Assembly: GCA_034439615.1 (NCBI GenBank)
Contig: JAWXAT010000033.1
Location: 1-41,186 of the forward strand
Source of the DNA: Oligoflexia bacterium
GTDB taxonomy: Bacteria; Bdellovibrionota; Bdellovibrionia; JABDDW01
Direction of reading: 5' to 3'
Length of the DNA stretch: 41,186 bases
Notes under the pieces: model-generated
What the model saw: only the letters and a program-made list of their open reading frames with translations
The model's database searches: none
Told to the model about the DNA's origin: nothing
Shown: positions 26,855 through 35,969 of the stretch, in pieces
How the letters are laid out: the number at the start of each line of letters is the position of its first letter
Numbering within the stretch: position 1 is the stretch's first letter
Position numbers and translations under genes: made by a program

Positions 26855-28573
26855 TCAAATCGGTCGCAATGATGGTGGAATGCAAAACAACTCTCCACCC
26901 AATTGGTGACTTAAATATTCGCCAATTGAAATGAATCTTGCGTTTGATCCATTACTACTGACAAGTTCAGAGCAGCCTAAATTCCAACGACCCTGTTTTG
27001 GGTGTTGTGGATTAAGATATGCCGCTGGAACAGCAACTCCACTGACACCGATGACAGACATGTTTAATCCTCGATAAACTTCTAATCCAAGTCCAATTTT
27101 GTGAAAAAGTTTATTTGAAATATTATAATCTCTTTTTGAGAGTACATTTGTAGGTTCAGCTATTTCAAACTGTACGCGTTTTCCACCACTGACAAAAGTT
27201 AAAGGCATACCAGGCGATAAAAGAAGTGCATTTTCTAAATAAGTTCCGGCGGTTTCTGGTGTGCAATCTGCGTCAGATTCTAAAGTAGCTCCCCAATTAC
27301 CGAGATCCCAACTTGAAGGGTTATCACTTGTTCCACCTACACCACCCATAAGATCAATGGGAATATTTGCGCCACAATGATTTATGGGAGTTTGCGACGT
27401 GGTTCGTGGTGGGAGCAAATGACCATCTGATCTACGAACAATACCTGGGCCATCGCGCCACGGCGGGCTATCGACGTATAAACTTTTTTGATATTTAAAG
27501 TTTAGAGTAAAAAATATTAACTCAGTTTTTTCTTGAGCACCATGTGCGGCAACTACGAAGTTTTTTAATAAATCAGAGTAAGATAGATCTACAGAAAAAG
27601 TTTCACGAACCGCATAACGCGTAGAGGGGGCTTCTCCATTTGCCAGTGATTTCCAATAAGGATTTTGACACGCTCCACGTGGAGCTAATTGAGTGTCATC
27701 ACCCATACAACGCAATTCTTCTACACCCGTTTTAAAAATCGGATCTGCTGATCTTAAGGCATAGATTCCAGCGCCATTACCCGAATTACTTCCCACACCC
27801 GTTGTGTCTGTGTAGACAATGTAAAATAAACCATTGAGATACACAGCACTTGGTTGACCTGCGCCGTATAAGTTCGCGTATTGAGCAAAAGTATTTGGAG
27901 TTCTCGGATTACCATGGGGGGCGATTATGGGTTCACCATTGCTGAGTCTTTCCCAATTAATTCCATCACTGCTTTTTGCAACTCCAATATAAGTTGTACC
28001 TACAGAACCGTCTGTAGGAAATTTAGTTAAATTAATTGTGTGTCCGTTAATTGTAGTTTGCCTTTTATGACGAAACTGAGCATCGAGATCTTCTGAAAGA
28101 CCCCCATAATACATGTAATAAGTATTTCGAACTTTAATGACAGATGGATCGCAAGCATGAACACCATCAAATGTAGTTGAAGCTAAGTCAGAAGTTAGAT
28201 CGCCCTGTGCTCGGTTTTTAAAATACTGATTTACATCACCACTTGAGAGTCTATTTCCGAGAGAATTAGTCTCCGTGTATCCGACGTAATCACCAGAAAC
28301 ACCAGCGCACCACCAAACACGGTAACGACCATTCTCATCAAGCATTGCTGAAGGAGCATAATCATAACTAATACGGGTTAATGCTGATCGGCTATATGAA
28401 GTGCTGGGCTTTACGCTTATTGAATACGCATTATTTGATGAAGTCTCAGGCGACGAGAGATTTGATGGAATGTTGAGACTATTAATTTCTTGGTCATTTT
28501 GACACGCTAAAGAAGTCATAAAGATCGCAAAAAGAAGAAAACGCCCAGACACCCTGCGCATAATATCACACAC
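26855..28573 (-). CDS. lipoprotein with beta-propeller-like (glycosidase-type) domain
   Basis: 572-residue lipoprotein; the lipobox is TSLAC (Cys24 from GTG 28573, Cys20 from the alternative ATG 28561). The mature part has repeated Tyr/Trp/Asp-rich strands: YAPSAMLDENGRYRVWWCAG, ACDPSVIKVRNTYYMYYGG, YIGVAKSSDGINWERL, GAGQPSAVYLNGLFYIVYTD. The D-P-S-V-I plus YYMYYGG pattern and 'SSDGINW' turns are typical of five-bladed propellers of the GH43/GH117-like superfamily, usually sugar-active. The C-terminal 150 residues do not continue the repeat and may be a separate domain (VFSGG/GLNMSVIGVSGV segments). Function unproven. GAGGGG precedes the GTG. Confidence 0.8.
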   Translation of the reverse strand: MCDIMRRVSGRFLLFAIFMTSLACQNDQEINSLNIPSNLSSPETSSNNAYSISVKPSTSYSRSALTRISYDYAPSAMLDENGRYRVWWCAGVSGDYVGYTETNSLGNRLSSGDVNQYFKNRAQGDLTSDLASTTFDGVHACDPSVIKVRNTYYMYYGGLSEDLDAQFRHKRQTTINGHTINLTKFPTDGSVGTTYIGVAKSSDGINWERLSNGEPIIAPHGNPRTPNTFAQYANLYGAGQPSAVYLNGLFYIVYTDTTGVGSNSGNGAGIYALRSADPIFKTGVEELRCMGDDTQLAPRGACQNPYWKSLANGEAPSTRYAVRETFSVDLSYSDLLKNFVVAAHGAQEKTELIFFTLNFKYQKSLYVDSPPWRDGPGIVRRSDGHLLPPRTTSQTPINHCGANIPIDLMGGVGGTSDNPSSWDLGNWGATLESDADCTPETAGTYLENALLLSPGMPLTFVSGGKRVQFEIAEPTNVLSKRDYNISNKLFHKIGLGLEVYRGLNMSVIGVSGVAVPAAYLNPQHPKQGRWNLGCSELVSSNGSNARFISIGEYLSHQLGGELFCIPPSLRPI

Positions 28574-28695
28574 CTTTCCCCTCTCTATTAGAGTGCAAAA
28601 GCAGGGCCTATTAGCCTCAGGTGTAGAGCTTCAAATTTTATGTATTTTAGCTGATCCTTGACATTTGCCTAATTGTTAGACAAAAAAAATCAAGA

Positions 28696-30855
28696 TTATC
28701 GACGTGAAATACTCGGGTTCTCAAGTTCATTAACAAGTGCCGTAGCATTGTATACATTTCTGAGTGACTCCATCACTACACGAATATCAACACTCACACT
28801 TCGAGAACGATCAGTGTCATCATATGCAAAACGTTTTCCGAAGCCGTGTTTATTTCCGTCAAAAAGAAGGCCGACAATTTCTCTTTGTTTATTAATAACA
28901 GGGCTCCCTGAGTTTCCACCAATTGTGTCATGGGTACTGATAAAATTAAATTCAACTTTTTGATTAAGTTTTGCATTAGCCACGTGCCAACTTTCTGGCA
29001 AACGCCATGGCTCTTCACCTTTAAAGTGTGCTTCATCAATGAACGCATTTGCAACAGTCGTAAAAGGCATAACCTTTTGACCATTTACCTCGTCATAACC
29101 TTTTACAACACCGTAGGTAAGTCTCAGTGTGAATGTGGCATCAGGTGTAATCTCTGTTCCAAAAATCGCAAATTGTGCATTAGCAAGTTTTTGGTAAGCT
29201 ACCATAGAGGGTGTTTGTATTTTATCTTCATTTTCTGATCGTAAGCGCCTTGTTTCTGCGTCAAGAGATTTGAGCAGCAAAATCATGGGGTCAGTGCTCG
29301 CATCAATTGCTTTTTGCCCACCATCGATAAGTGCTTTACTAAAATCAGGATCAAAAAGCTTAGAATTTTCAATTAATTCTTTTGCCCTATCAGATGGAGA
29401 TTTTCCAGCAAGAGATATTTGAACCCAATGATTGTCAGCGCCTAATTTCTCAACCATAAACTGTAAAGAATCTGAAAGTTTAGCTACTTCTAATTCGCGA
29501 TATACTGGAACTTTTTCTAAAATTGATTTTTTTAAAGTTTCAAGATTTGCATCCTGATATGCGCCATAACGATCGCCGTTGGGTTTTGCAGTCTCAACAG
29601 GCAATCTAACAAGTACGCGAGCTTGTGAAAATAAAGACGTATTAAAACCCATTCCATCATCTAAGAAAATACGGGGCATTCTACTCATTGTATCAACACG
29701 ATTCACCTGTTCAATAATATTCCAAGCATCAGCATACTGCTGTAGTTTAGGATCACTCATTACACGCGCCCTAAAAGCTTTTTCGGTCACTTCACGTTTT
29801 TCGATAATTTTGTCATGATCAAATGCTGCGATTTCACCCTCATATACTTTTCGATAGTTCATGAGGCTTTGAAACTCTTTATCGATCTGGCGTTTTTGTT
29901 CAGAACCAAGAGAAGCGTATTTTCTTAATACATCAAGACGTCTGTAAAAAAACTCCAAGTTCCAAGGAAGTAGAACATTTCTCATGTGTTCTAAATCTGA
30001 TTTAGTAAAAATACGATTTGTATGCCCTGGGTGCCCAGAGATAAACAAAAGCTCACCATCTTTAGCCCCTTTACGAGATACTGGAAAATAATTATCTACA
30101 TTAACTGGTTTTCCATTCTCATAGGCACGAAAGAAAGTTACATCAAGATTAGTTCTAGGAAATTCAAAATTTGCAACATCTCCGCCGAATGAAGCGATAT
30201 CAGCCTCAGGAGCGAAAACTAAACGCAAATCAGTATAACGTTTGTAAATGTACAGATTGTATCGACCACCCTCGTAAAGTGATACCACTTCAACTTTTGT
30301 ATCTGAGCCTTTGTTTTCAATAGCCTCTTTTTCTATTTTAGCAATGACCTCGCGTCGCACTTTGCTGATATTTGCATAATCAGTTTCGGGTATGTTTTTT
30401 GTTGCCGCTATTACTTCAGCAGTTACATCTCGTATGATTTTTAAAACATCAATATAAAGATTAGGTATGGGGATTTCTTTATCTAATGAATTTGCATAAA
30501 ACCCGTCTCGAACATAATCTTGTCCTGGCTTTGATATCGCATTAAGTGCAGAGCGTGCTACGTGATGGTTCGTAGAAACTAAACTACGTGAAATAAATGA
30601 ACCAGAGCCACCCGAACTAAATCGTGTAGAAGCTAATCTTGTTCTTTTTAGAAAATTCTTTGAAAGACTAAAACCGAATTCTTTTTTAATTTTTTCTTTC
30701 GGTACCATGTTGTAGGGCCACATTTTACCGGCCTCATCAACAATTCGAGCAAGATTGGAATCACACTGAGGGCCAATCTCAACAGCAAGTGCAGATTGAT
30801 AAAGACCCATGACCACAATTAATGGACTCAGAACAACGAACTTCAAATTTCTCAC
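28696..30855 (-). CDS. S46 family dipeptidyl-peptidase
   Basis: Periplasmic serine exopeptidase that releases dipeptides from protein fragments. 719 residues, normal for DPP7/DPP11 proteins. Signal peptide 1-24 (ALA cleavage). The chymotrypsin-fold part carries GSGSFISRS then STNHHVA (catalytic His at 97-98), SGHPGHTNRI in the middle of the fold, and GGNSGSPV with catalytic Ser649 followed by GLLFDGN. The long helical insert (about 270-560) caps the active site and grips the peptide N-terminus in known structures. The catalytic-His loop is one residue shorter than the usual form. GTG start with GGAG 7 nt upstream. Its dipeptide products could feed the Opp importer next door. Confidence 0.92.
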   Translation of the reverse strand: MRNLKFVVLSPLIVVMGLYQSALAVEIGPQCDSNLARIVDEAGKMWPYNMVPKEKIKKEFGFSLSKNFLKRTRLASTRFSSGGSGSFISRSLVSTNHHVARSALNAISKPGQDYVRDGFYANSLDKEIPIPNLYIDVLKIIRDVTAEVIAATKNIPETDYANISKVRREVIAKIEKEAIENKGSDTKVEVVSLYEGGRYNLYIYKRYTDLRLVFAPEADIASFGGDVANFEFPRTNLDVTFFRAYENGKPVNVDNYFPVSRKGAKDGELLFISGHPGHTNRIFTKSDLEHMRNVLLPWNLEFFYRRLDVLRKYASLGSEQKRQIDKEFQSLMNYRKVYEGEIAAFDHDKIIEKREVTEKAFRARVMSDPKLQQYADAWNIIEQVNRVDTMSRMPRIFLDDGMGFNTSLFSQARVLVRLPVETAKPNGDRYGAYQDANLETLKKSILEKVPVYRELEVAKLSDSLQFMVEKLGADNHWVQISLAGKSPSDRAKELIENSKLFDPDFSKALIDGGQKAIDASTDPMILLLKSLDAETRRLRSENEDKIQTPSMVAYQKLANAQFAIFGTEITPDATFTLRLTYGVVKGYDEVNGQKVMPFTTVANAFIDEAHFKGEEPWRLPESWHVANAKLNQKVEFNFISTHDTIGGNSGSPVINKQREIVGLLFDGNKHGFGKRFAYDDTDRSRSVSVDIRVVMESLRNVYNATALVNELENPSISRR

Positions 30856-30986
30856 TGATTACTCCAAAATAATTAACAATTTGATTTAAAGCAGTTAAGC
30901 ACCCTGCAAAGCATGCTTATTTGTTCATTCTTGTAGCATATTTTAAGCAATATGTTTCATAGAAATACTAGGTTTTGTGGGTGAGC

Positions 30987-31490
30987 TTAACGAAGCTTAA
31001 GAAGTGTGCGAACGGTGTTTTTAATCTCATCTACGTTAAAAGGCTTTTTAATGTAATCATCACATCCTACGTCAAAGCCCCTACGCACATCGAGTTCACT
31101 GGTTTTTGCTGAAATAAATACAAGAGGAATTTTTTTGAGATCTGAATTTTCCTTGAGAAGTTTACACAGTTCAAAGCCGTTGATCCAAGGAAGGCCAATA
31201 TCAAGTACGATCAATTCTAATGGGCCCTCGTCAAGCACTTGAGAGAGTTGTGTACCATCTGCAGCGACCAAAACTCTGTAGCCCTCAGCTTCAAAAATAC
31301 GCTTGAGAGCTTGTCGCATAGACTCATCATCATCAATAACAAGAATTGTTTTTGGATCTTCTTTTTTCTTGAGTGATCGAAAATCACTGAGCGAAACCAC
31401 CTTTTCACGGGTGATTTTATCACGAGTTATTTTCTCAATTTTATCGACCAATTTTTTTGTATTTAGTGATTTACCTGAACCGCGCGACAT
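30987..31490 (-). CDS. single-domain response regulator with basic N-terminal extension
   Basis: 167 residues. The first 45 form a Lys/Arg/Ser-rich, probably helical and unstructured extension. The rest is one receiver domain: acidic pocket Asp53-Asp54, phospho-acceptor Asp97 (VLDIGLPW), Ser127 (FISAK) and Lys149 (KKPF). There is no output domain, so it works by protein contact or through the N-terminal arm. No histidine kinase is nearby, so its partner is unknown. It has a probable promoter of its own. Confidence 0.9.
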   Translation of the reverse strand: MSRGSGKSLNTKKLVDKIEKITRDKITREKVVSLSDFRSLKKKEDPKTILVIDDDESMRQALKRIFEAEGYRVLVAADGTQLSQVLDEGPLELIVLDIGLPWINGFELCKLLKENSDLKKIPLVFISAKTSELDVRRGFDVGCDDYIKKPFNVDEIKNTVRTLLKLR

Positions 31491-31527
31491 CCTGTCTTTA
31501 ACCTTTCAATATTTTGTCTTTCTTTTA

Positions 31528-31557
31528 AGTATAGAAAGTTACAAACAATTCACTCAA
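31528..31557 (-). promoter_or_regulatory. candidate promoter of the response regulator
   Basis: On the minus strand TTGAGT (31552-31557) and TATACT (31528-31533) are 18 bp apart. They lie in the 123-bp gap after trxB, about 38 bp upstream of the ATG at 31490. Confidence 0.5.
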
Positions 31558-31613
31558 GCCTAAAATAATACAAAAAGGTCGAGGTAGCCAACTACTGAAA
31601 GTACTTATGTTTT

Positions 31614-32534
31614 TTAACTATGATTGGCTTCTAAGAATCGCTCTGCTTCTAAGGCTGCCATGCATCCAGTGCCTGCCGCGGTTACAGCCTGCCGGTAGAC
31701 GTGGTCTTGAACATCACCCGCAGCATACACGCCAGCCACGTTCGTCTGCGTGGTACCGGGTTTAGTGATGATATAGCCTGTTTCATTGAGATTGATGATG
31801 CCTTTAAAAATATCGGTATTTGGCTTATGTCCTATGGCAACAAAATAACCCTCAGCTTTGAGCTCGGTAGTCTTGCCAGTCTTGATGTTTTTAATACGCA
31901 CAGATTGAACACTTTTTTCACCCAAGATTTCATCAACTGTAGAATCGTATATGGGTTCAATTTTCGGATTTTTTAACACGCGGTCTTGCATGATTTTACT
32001 GGCACGAAACTGATCACGCCTGTGCACAAGATAAACCTTGTTTGCAAAGCGTGTAAGAAAACTTGATTCTTCCATCGCTGTATCACCGCCCCCAACAACA
32101 ACGACATCTACTTTCTTAAAAAAAGCGCCATCACAAGTAGCACACGCAGATGCGCCTTTACCCATATATTTTTGTTCACTTGGAATTCCAAGCCACTTTG
32201 CACTTGCACCCGTAGCTATAATAATAGTTTGAGCTTCATACATTTCATCTTCAACCCAAACTTTAAACGGGCGTTTAGAAAAATCAACTTTAGTCACATT
32301 GTTTGTCACAAATCGCGTATCAAAACGTGCGGCTTGTTTTTTCATGATTTCCATTAATTCTGGGCCAGTAACGCCTTTATCAAAACCCGGATAATTTTCA
32401 ACATCGGTTGTGATCATTAATTGTCCGCCTGGTGTCAGGCCTTCGATCATCAATGGCTTAAGATTAGCGCGCGCTGCATAGATTGCGGCTGTGTAACCCG
32501 CGGGGCCTGAACCGATAATAATTACGTTTTCCAT
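31614..32534 (-). CDS. trxB: thioredoxin reductase
   Basis: NADPH-dependent flavoenzyme that reduces thioredoxin in the cytoplasm. 306 residues: FAD motif GSGPAG (8-13), redox pair Cys131-Cys134 in ACATCDGAFF, NADPH motif GGGDTAMEE (about 147-155), and the FAD-contacting GVYAAGDV near the end. ATG has GAGG 5 nt upstream. It follows the SDR gene by 9 bp, so the two are probably cotranscribed. Confidence 0.96.
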   Translation of the reverse strand: MENVIIIGSGPAGYTAAIYAARANLKPLMIEGLTPGGQLMITTDVENYPGFDKGVTGPELMEIMKKQAARFDTRFVTNNVTKVDFSKRPFKVWVEDEMYEAQTIIIATGASAKWLGIPSEQKYMGKGASACATCDGAFFKKVDVVVVGGGDTAMEESSFLTRFANKVYLVHRRDQFRASKIMQDRVLKNPKIEPIYDSTVDEILGEKSVQSVRIKNIKTGKTTELKAEGYFVAIGHKPNTDIFKGIINLNETGYIITKPGTTQTNVAGVYAAGDVQDHVYRQAVTAAGTGCMAALEAERFLEANHS

Positions 32535-32543
32535 TTTATCCTC

Positions 32544-33260
32544 TTAATTAAGAATTCGATGCCAGGGCCCATCTTTTTTAACCCAGCGAAGCAATGCTTG
32601 AGCTGCAGTATCGGCCGACATTAATTTTGAACCATCATGTCGCACTGACGCTGTCTTTGGCAACATTTCTGTGTCCATGTAACCAGGAGAAAACAACCAC
32701 ACTTTATTTTGATTACCTTCTAATTCTTTTTGAAGTGAACTGATAAAGCCAACTAATCCATGCTTGCACGCTGCGTAACTTGCAGCTAATGGATCTGGTG
32801 CCTGCTCAGCAATACGACTTCCGACAATTATAAACTTTCCAAGCTGCGATTCGTCTCGATGCTTTAACCAATCACGACATAGGCGCATGGGAGCTAAAAG
32901 CCCCACTTGTAGAGCCCAGTTGTGGTCTTTCCATTCTTTTGAGCGGAATTCACCGTGTGGCCCACCGCCCGCACTGTAGATGATGAGATCATATTCTTCG
33001 TTGGCTATAAGTAATGAAAGTGATTCTTGATCGACTCGCTGGCTTAAATCACACCTTACTGTTTTTACTTCAAAATTTGAGTCGATCTCTTTTTCAACAG
33101 TTTTTAAGACATCCTGACGCCTCGCCACGAGAGTAACTTCTTCTAAACTATCTAGATGTGTTTTTAAAAATAAAGCGAGTGAGCGGCCTAGCCCCTTACT
33201 TGATCCAATTATCAATGCTTTTTTAGGTACAAAATTTTCATCATTTGCTTCTGTCATCAT
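32544..33260 (-). CDS. short-chain dehydrogenase/reductase
   Basis: 238-residue SDR. Nucleotide motif GSSKGLG (19-25, a small variant of TGxxxGxG), YSAGGG (95-100) in place of the usual NNAG, catalytic Ser148, Tyr162 and Lys166 (YAACK), and the FSPGYMDTEM cofactor loop (classical P-G motif). YSAGGG replacing NNAG is also seen in some benzil-reductase-type SDRs. The substrate is unknown. Two adjacent ATGs (33260 and 33257) are possible. It leads a two-gene unit with trxB and is divergent from the ferredoxin gene over 54 bp. Confidence 0.85.
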   Translation of the reverse strand: MMTEANDENFVPKKALIIGSSKGLGRSLALFLKTHLDSLEEVTLVARRQDVLKTVEKEIDSNFEVKTVRCDLSQRVDQESLSLLIANEEYDLIIYSAGGGPHGEFRSKEWKDHNWALQVGLLAPMRLCRDWLKHRDESQLGKFIIVGSRIAEQAPDPLAASYAACKHGLVGFISSLQKELEGNQNKVWLFSPGYMDTEMLPKTASVRHDGSKLMSADTAAQALLRWVKKDGPWHRILN

Positions 33261-33314
33261 GAAATGTAATTAACATGATGCTCAAAGCATTGCCAGTCTG
33301 TTAAACTTCAAAAC

Positions 33315-33602
33315 ATGCCCATTATAACTTTTGCACCTGAAAATATAAGCATAGAGGTTTCTAAAGGAACCAATCTAATGACTGCTATTATTAAAGCTGA
33401 ATTACCCATAGGTAGTTCATGCGGTGCCATCGGAATTTGCGCTAAATGTTTTGTGCGAGTTATTCAGGGAATGGAAAATCTATCAAAACCAAACCCAATA
33501 GAGAAAAAGCTTTTGGAGCGCGAAAAGTATAACACTGACATAAGAATTTCTTGTCAGGCAAAAATATTAGGGCCTGTGACAATTACTACAAGCTATTGGT
33601 AA
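33315..33602 (+). CDS. [2Fe-2S] ferredoxin
   Basis: 95-residue electron carrier with the beta-grasp fold of plant/adrenodoxin-type ferredoxins. Cluster ligands Cys36, Cys42, Cys45 (C-x5-C-x2-C in SSCGAIGICAKC) and Cys80 (RISCQAKI). Length and spacing are normal. It is a single gene between divergent and convergent neighbours; its stop lies about 20 bp from the trmB stop. The partner enzyme is not in the window. ATG has no strong ribosome site. Confidence 0.92.
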   Translation: MPIITFAPENISIEVSKGTNLMTAIIKAELPIGSSCGAIGICAKCFVRVIQGMENLSKPNPIEKKLLEREKYNTDIRISCQAKILGPVTITTSYW

Positions 33603-33621
33603 TCTCAAAACACACCAGGAA

Positions 33622-34341
33622 TTATTTCTGAAGCCGGACGTAATAGGTTGGCAATTGTTTGCGAGTAAAAAGTTTTTCAAAGGCAGTCATAAAATTTTCT
33701 TGAGCCCATTCTGAGTTATGCAAATCACGACTCATGCGCACGACTTTATATAAGCTATGGGAAATTTCTTCATTTATGAAATTAAAATAATCTAAATCAT
33801 CGGTTTTGATATCGACGTAACAATCAGGTTTTTGTAGCGGGTAAAGCATTTCGAAAAACTCTCGCCTCAAAAGACGATTTTTTTGTTGGCGAAGTCTTGG
33901 CCACGGATCTGGAAAATAAATAAAAACATTGTTTAGTTCTTGTTCAAAAAAGATCTTATCTAGATAACGCGCGTGAAATCTGAGGCCACGGCCGTTTGGG
34001 AGTCCGTCTTTTTTAATGCGTCTCACCGTTTGAACCAATGGTTTGTATTTGATTTCAATTCCCAAAAGATTACGTGTATTTTGTGTGCGTACTTGATGCT
34101 CAAAGAAAAACCCGTTGCCACAACCGATTTCAAGATCCATAGGTTTTTGCTGATCAGTAAAGGCTGAGTTCCAAAGCCCTTTCATTAAAAGAGCTTCTTC
34201 TTCGAGATAAATCCAACCTTTGTATTCAGGTAACATCTTTATGTAGATGTTTGGATTAGGAATATTCTTGGTGAGGCTCATTTTAAGAGAATTTGCTGTA
34301 CGCATGCAAAAGCTTGTAACAGAAAGGTGCTCTTTATTCAA
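33622..34341 (-). CDS. trmB: tRNA (guanine-N7-)-methyltransferase
   Basis: SAM-dependent enzyme that makes m7G46 in tRNA variable loops. 239 residues with the SAM motif LEIGCGNGFF, LLGIEIKYKPL after it, and the family signature FIYFPDPWPRLRQQKNR, whose Asp is catalytic. The C-terminal TRKQLPTYYVRLQK is also usual. The start is uncertain: TTG 34341 overlaps the upstream stop by 4 bp (TTGA) and gives the full length; ATG 34281 would give a 219-residue protein that still contains the whole catalytic fold. Confidence 0.93.
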   Translation of the reverse strand: MNKEHLSVTSFCMRTANSLKMSLTKNIPNPNIYIKMLPEYKGWIYLEEEALLMKGLWNSAFTDQQKPMDLEIGCGNGFFFEHQVRTQNTRNLLGIEIKYKPLVQTVRRIKKDGLPNGRGLRFHARYLDKIFFEQELNNVFIYFPDPWPRLRQQKNRLLRREFFEMLYPLQKPDCYVDIKTDDLDYFNFINEEISHSLYKVVRMSRDLHNSEWAQENFMTAFEKLFTRKQLPTYYVRLQK

Positions 34342-35858
34342 CCAGAGCTAACTTGCCTTGGTGATAGCTTCTCAATATCTTTTTCGATCTCTAGAAAGTA
34401 ATCAGCCATTTGTTTGCTTAAGGCATCGATATCCTTCTCGATAAGCGATAATACTGAATCTAAGTTCTTTTTCCCTTCATCTAATAAAAGCCAGATCTTT
34501 GGGTTCACACTAGGGCTTCTTAAGCTATGAAACTCAACGAAGGTTGCAGAACTTAAGTGATCTACCAAGTTAAAACCTGTAATTTTTTTGCACTCAGCTT
34601 TTGCTTTTGTCCACTGACCACTTCTTACCAGGTAATGAAGCTCTTTAAGTGCAGAGAGATCACTCGCCATCTCTTGGAGTTGAGTCGCTGGGCTTAACAG
34701 TTGGCTCACATGATAAGCTTGAGGAAGTATGTTCACGTGAGGATGTGCTTTCACTCGATTCAGATTCTCACGAAACTTTTTTAAATTATCACCGTCAACA
34801 ATACCAATCATGCTCATTGAAATCTGATTTATTTTATTAAATATTGAAGCAACATCGATTTTTATACCAACTGCTGACTGATCAGCTTTATACCAATCAA
34901 CAAGGAGGGTTTTAAAATCTCGAGAAGCCATGCTCTCAACGGGCATATCTTGAGCCCAACGCCCAAACCATTCAGGATGCTGACGCTTAAATGCTTCAGT
35001 GTTTGTGCTAAATAAAAAAGAAGTTCTTGATAAATTAACGTTAGATTTTTTGATCCACTCAAGCATACCCAAAAGATGGGCGATACTTTGACAATTGCGA
35101 CTATCCGCAGTCACGAGCACGGGTACATGTTTTGTTTCACGACGAACATAAAAATGATCAGCACTTTCACTTACAGGGTAATCTGAACGAATGCTCATGC
35201 TTAAAGATACAGGCTCTTGTTTTAATTGAATTTTAATTTCTTCAGCATCATCTGAACTTATAAAAACCACAGGTAGGGGCAATAAGATGGTCGATAATGG
35301 AAGTTCATTTGCTTTTTTATTTTGATAAAAGGCAACGGCCATAGCTTTTTTGTTTTTTGCCTCAAAAACAAGTGCCAATGGATTTGCAATTTGCCCACGA
35401 TACTCCATTAGCCAAATTTTCCCAGCTAAGTCGTCACGACTTTTAAGCTCTTGGAGCGAACCAGAACCTACAAAAACTAATTGGCCAGATAATTTTTTTC
35501 CAGATTCTTCGTTACCAAACTTGATTGTGGAATCATTGATGGTTCCAAAAGTGCCGGGTGCTGACGAAAGCGTTTGCACCTCCATATTGTCGCCACCGAC
35601 TTTAAATTCTAAAACGTCATGCATCCATTTTAAAGTCTTTGTGTTTTCTTTAAAACTATCTGAATAACCAATTGCTGCGAGTTCATTTGCGAGCCACTCA
35701 TGAACTCCTGTTTGCTTGGCACGTGCACTTTCACAAGTTAACCGCTTTTGTTCGATAAACTTTGGATCAACAAGATCCAGCTGATTTTTTGTGAGTTTAG
35801 CGGCAAATACTTGGGATCCCCAACTAAGGGCTATAATAAATGCGATTAATTTTTCCAT
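34338..35858 (-). CDS. exported M28-like peptidase homologue lacking zinc ligands
   Basis: 506 residues with a signal peptide (1-19). Residues about 90-230 look like a PA (protease-associated) insert (GQLVFVGSGSLQELKSRDDL, then PLPVVFIS). About 250-320 match the M28 aminopeptidase core in shape (VPVLVTADSRNCQSIAHLLG, then RTSFLFSTNTEAF), but the metal-binding His of 'AHxDS' is Asp, and the following Asp and the EE pair are missing. A zinc peptidase activity is therefore unlikely; a binding or scaffolding role is more plausible. The C-terminal 100 residues are coiled-coil-like. It heads the unit with trmB. No ribosome site is seen and a TATAAT lies 6 nt upstream of the ATG, suggesting a leaderless message. 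Confidence 0.75.
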   Translation of the reverse strand: MEKLIAFIIALSWGSQVFAAKLTKNQLDLVDPKFIEQKRLTCESARAKQTGVHEWLANELAAIGYSDSFKENTKTLKWMHDVLEFKVGGDNMEVQTLSSAPGTFGTINDSTIKFGNEESGKKLSGQLVFVGSGSLQELKSRDDLAGKIWLMEYRGQIANPLALVFEAKNKKAMAVAFYQNKKANELPLSTILLPLPVVFISSDDAEEIKIQLKQEPVSLSMSIRSDYPVSESADHFYVRRETKHVPVLVTADSRNCQSIAHLLGMLEWIKKSNVNLSRTSFLFSTNTEAFKRQHPEWFGRWAQDMPVESMASRDFKTLLVDWYKADQSAVGIKIDVASIFNKINQISMSMIGIVDGDNLKKFRENLNRVKAHPHVNILPQAYHVSQLLSPATQLQEMASDLSALKELHYLVRSGQWTKAKAECKKITGFNLVDHLSSATFVEFHSLRSPSVNPKIWLLLDEGKKNLDSVLSLIEKDIDALSKQMADYFLEIEKDIEKLSPRQVSSG

Positions 35859-35864
35859 ACTTAA

Positions 35865-35870
35865 ATTATA
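35865..35870 (-). promoter_or_regulatory. perfect -10 box placing transcription start at the ATG
   Basis: On the minus strand TATAAT lies 6 nt before the ATG at 35858, so a normal start site would coincide with the A of the ATG. No good -35 is present (TCTTTG at 17 bp). It supports a leaderless transcript for the M28-like gene. Confidence 0.35.
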
Positions 35871-35918
35871 AGCATAATGACTTAAAACAAAGAAGTCCTT
35901 AAAAACAAACTACAATAA

Positions 35919-35945
35919 AAAGCCCCACCGATTCGATGGGGCTTT
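35919..35945 (-). terminator. rho-independent terminator of the His-rich peptide gene
   Basis: The stem AAAGCCCCA / TGGGGCTTT, with an inner partly paired loop, is followed on the minus strand by a TTTTTATTG tract. It sits about 25 bp past the stop at 35970. Confidence 0.8.
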
Positions 35946-35969
35946 ATATTATTTCAAAATTAGAACTGA

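Noticed and set aside
28673-29238. Plus-strand frames opposite the S46 peptidase
   Set aside because: The minus-strand gene carries the catalytic motifs; the opposite frames have none.
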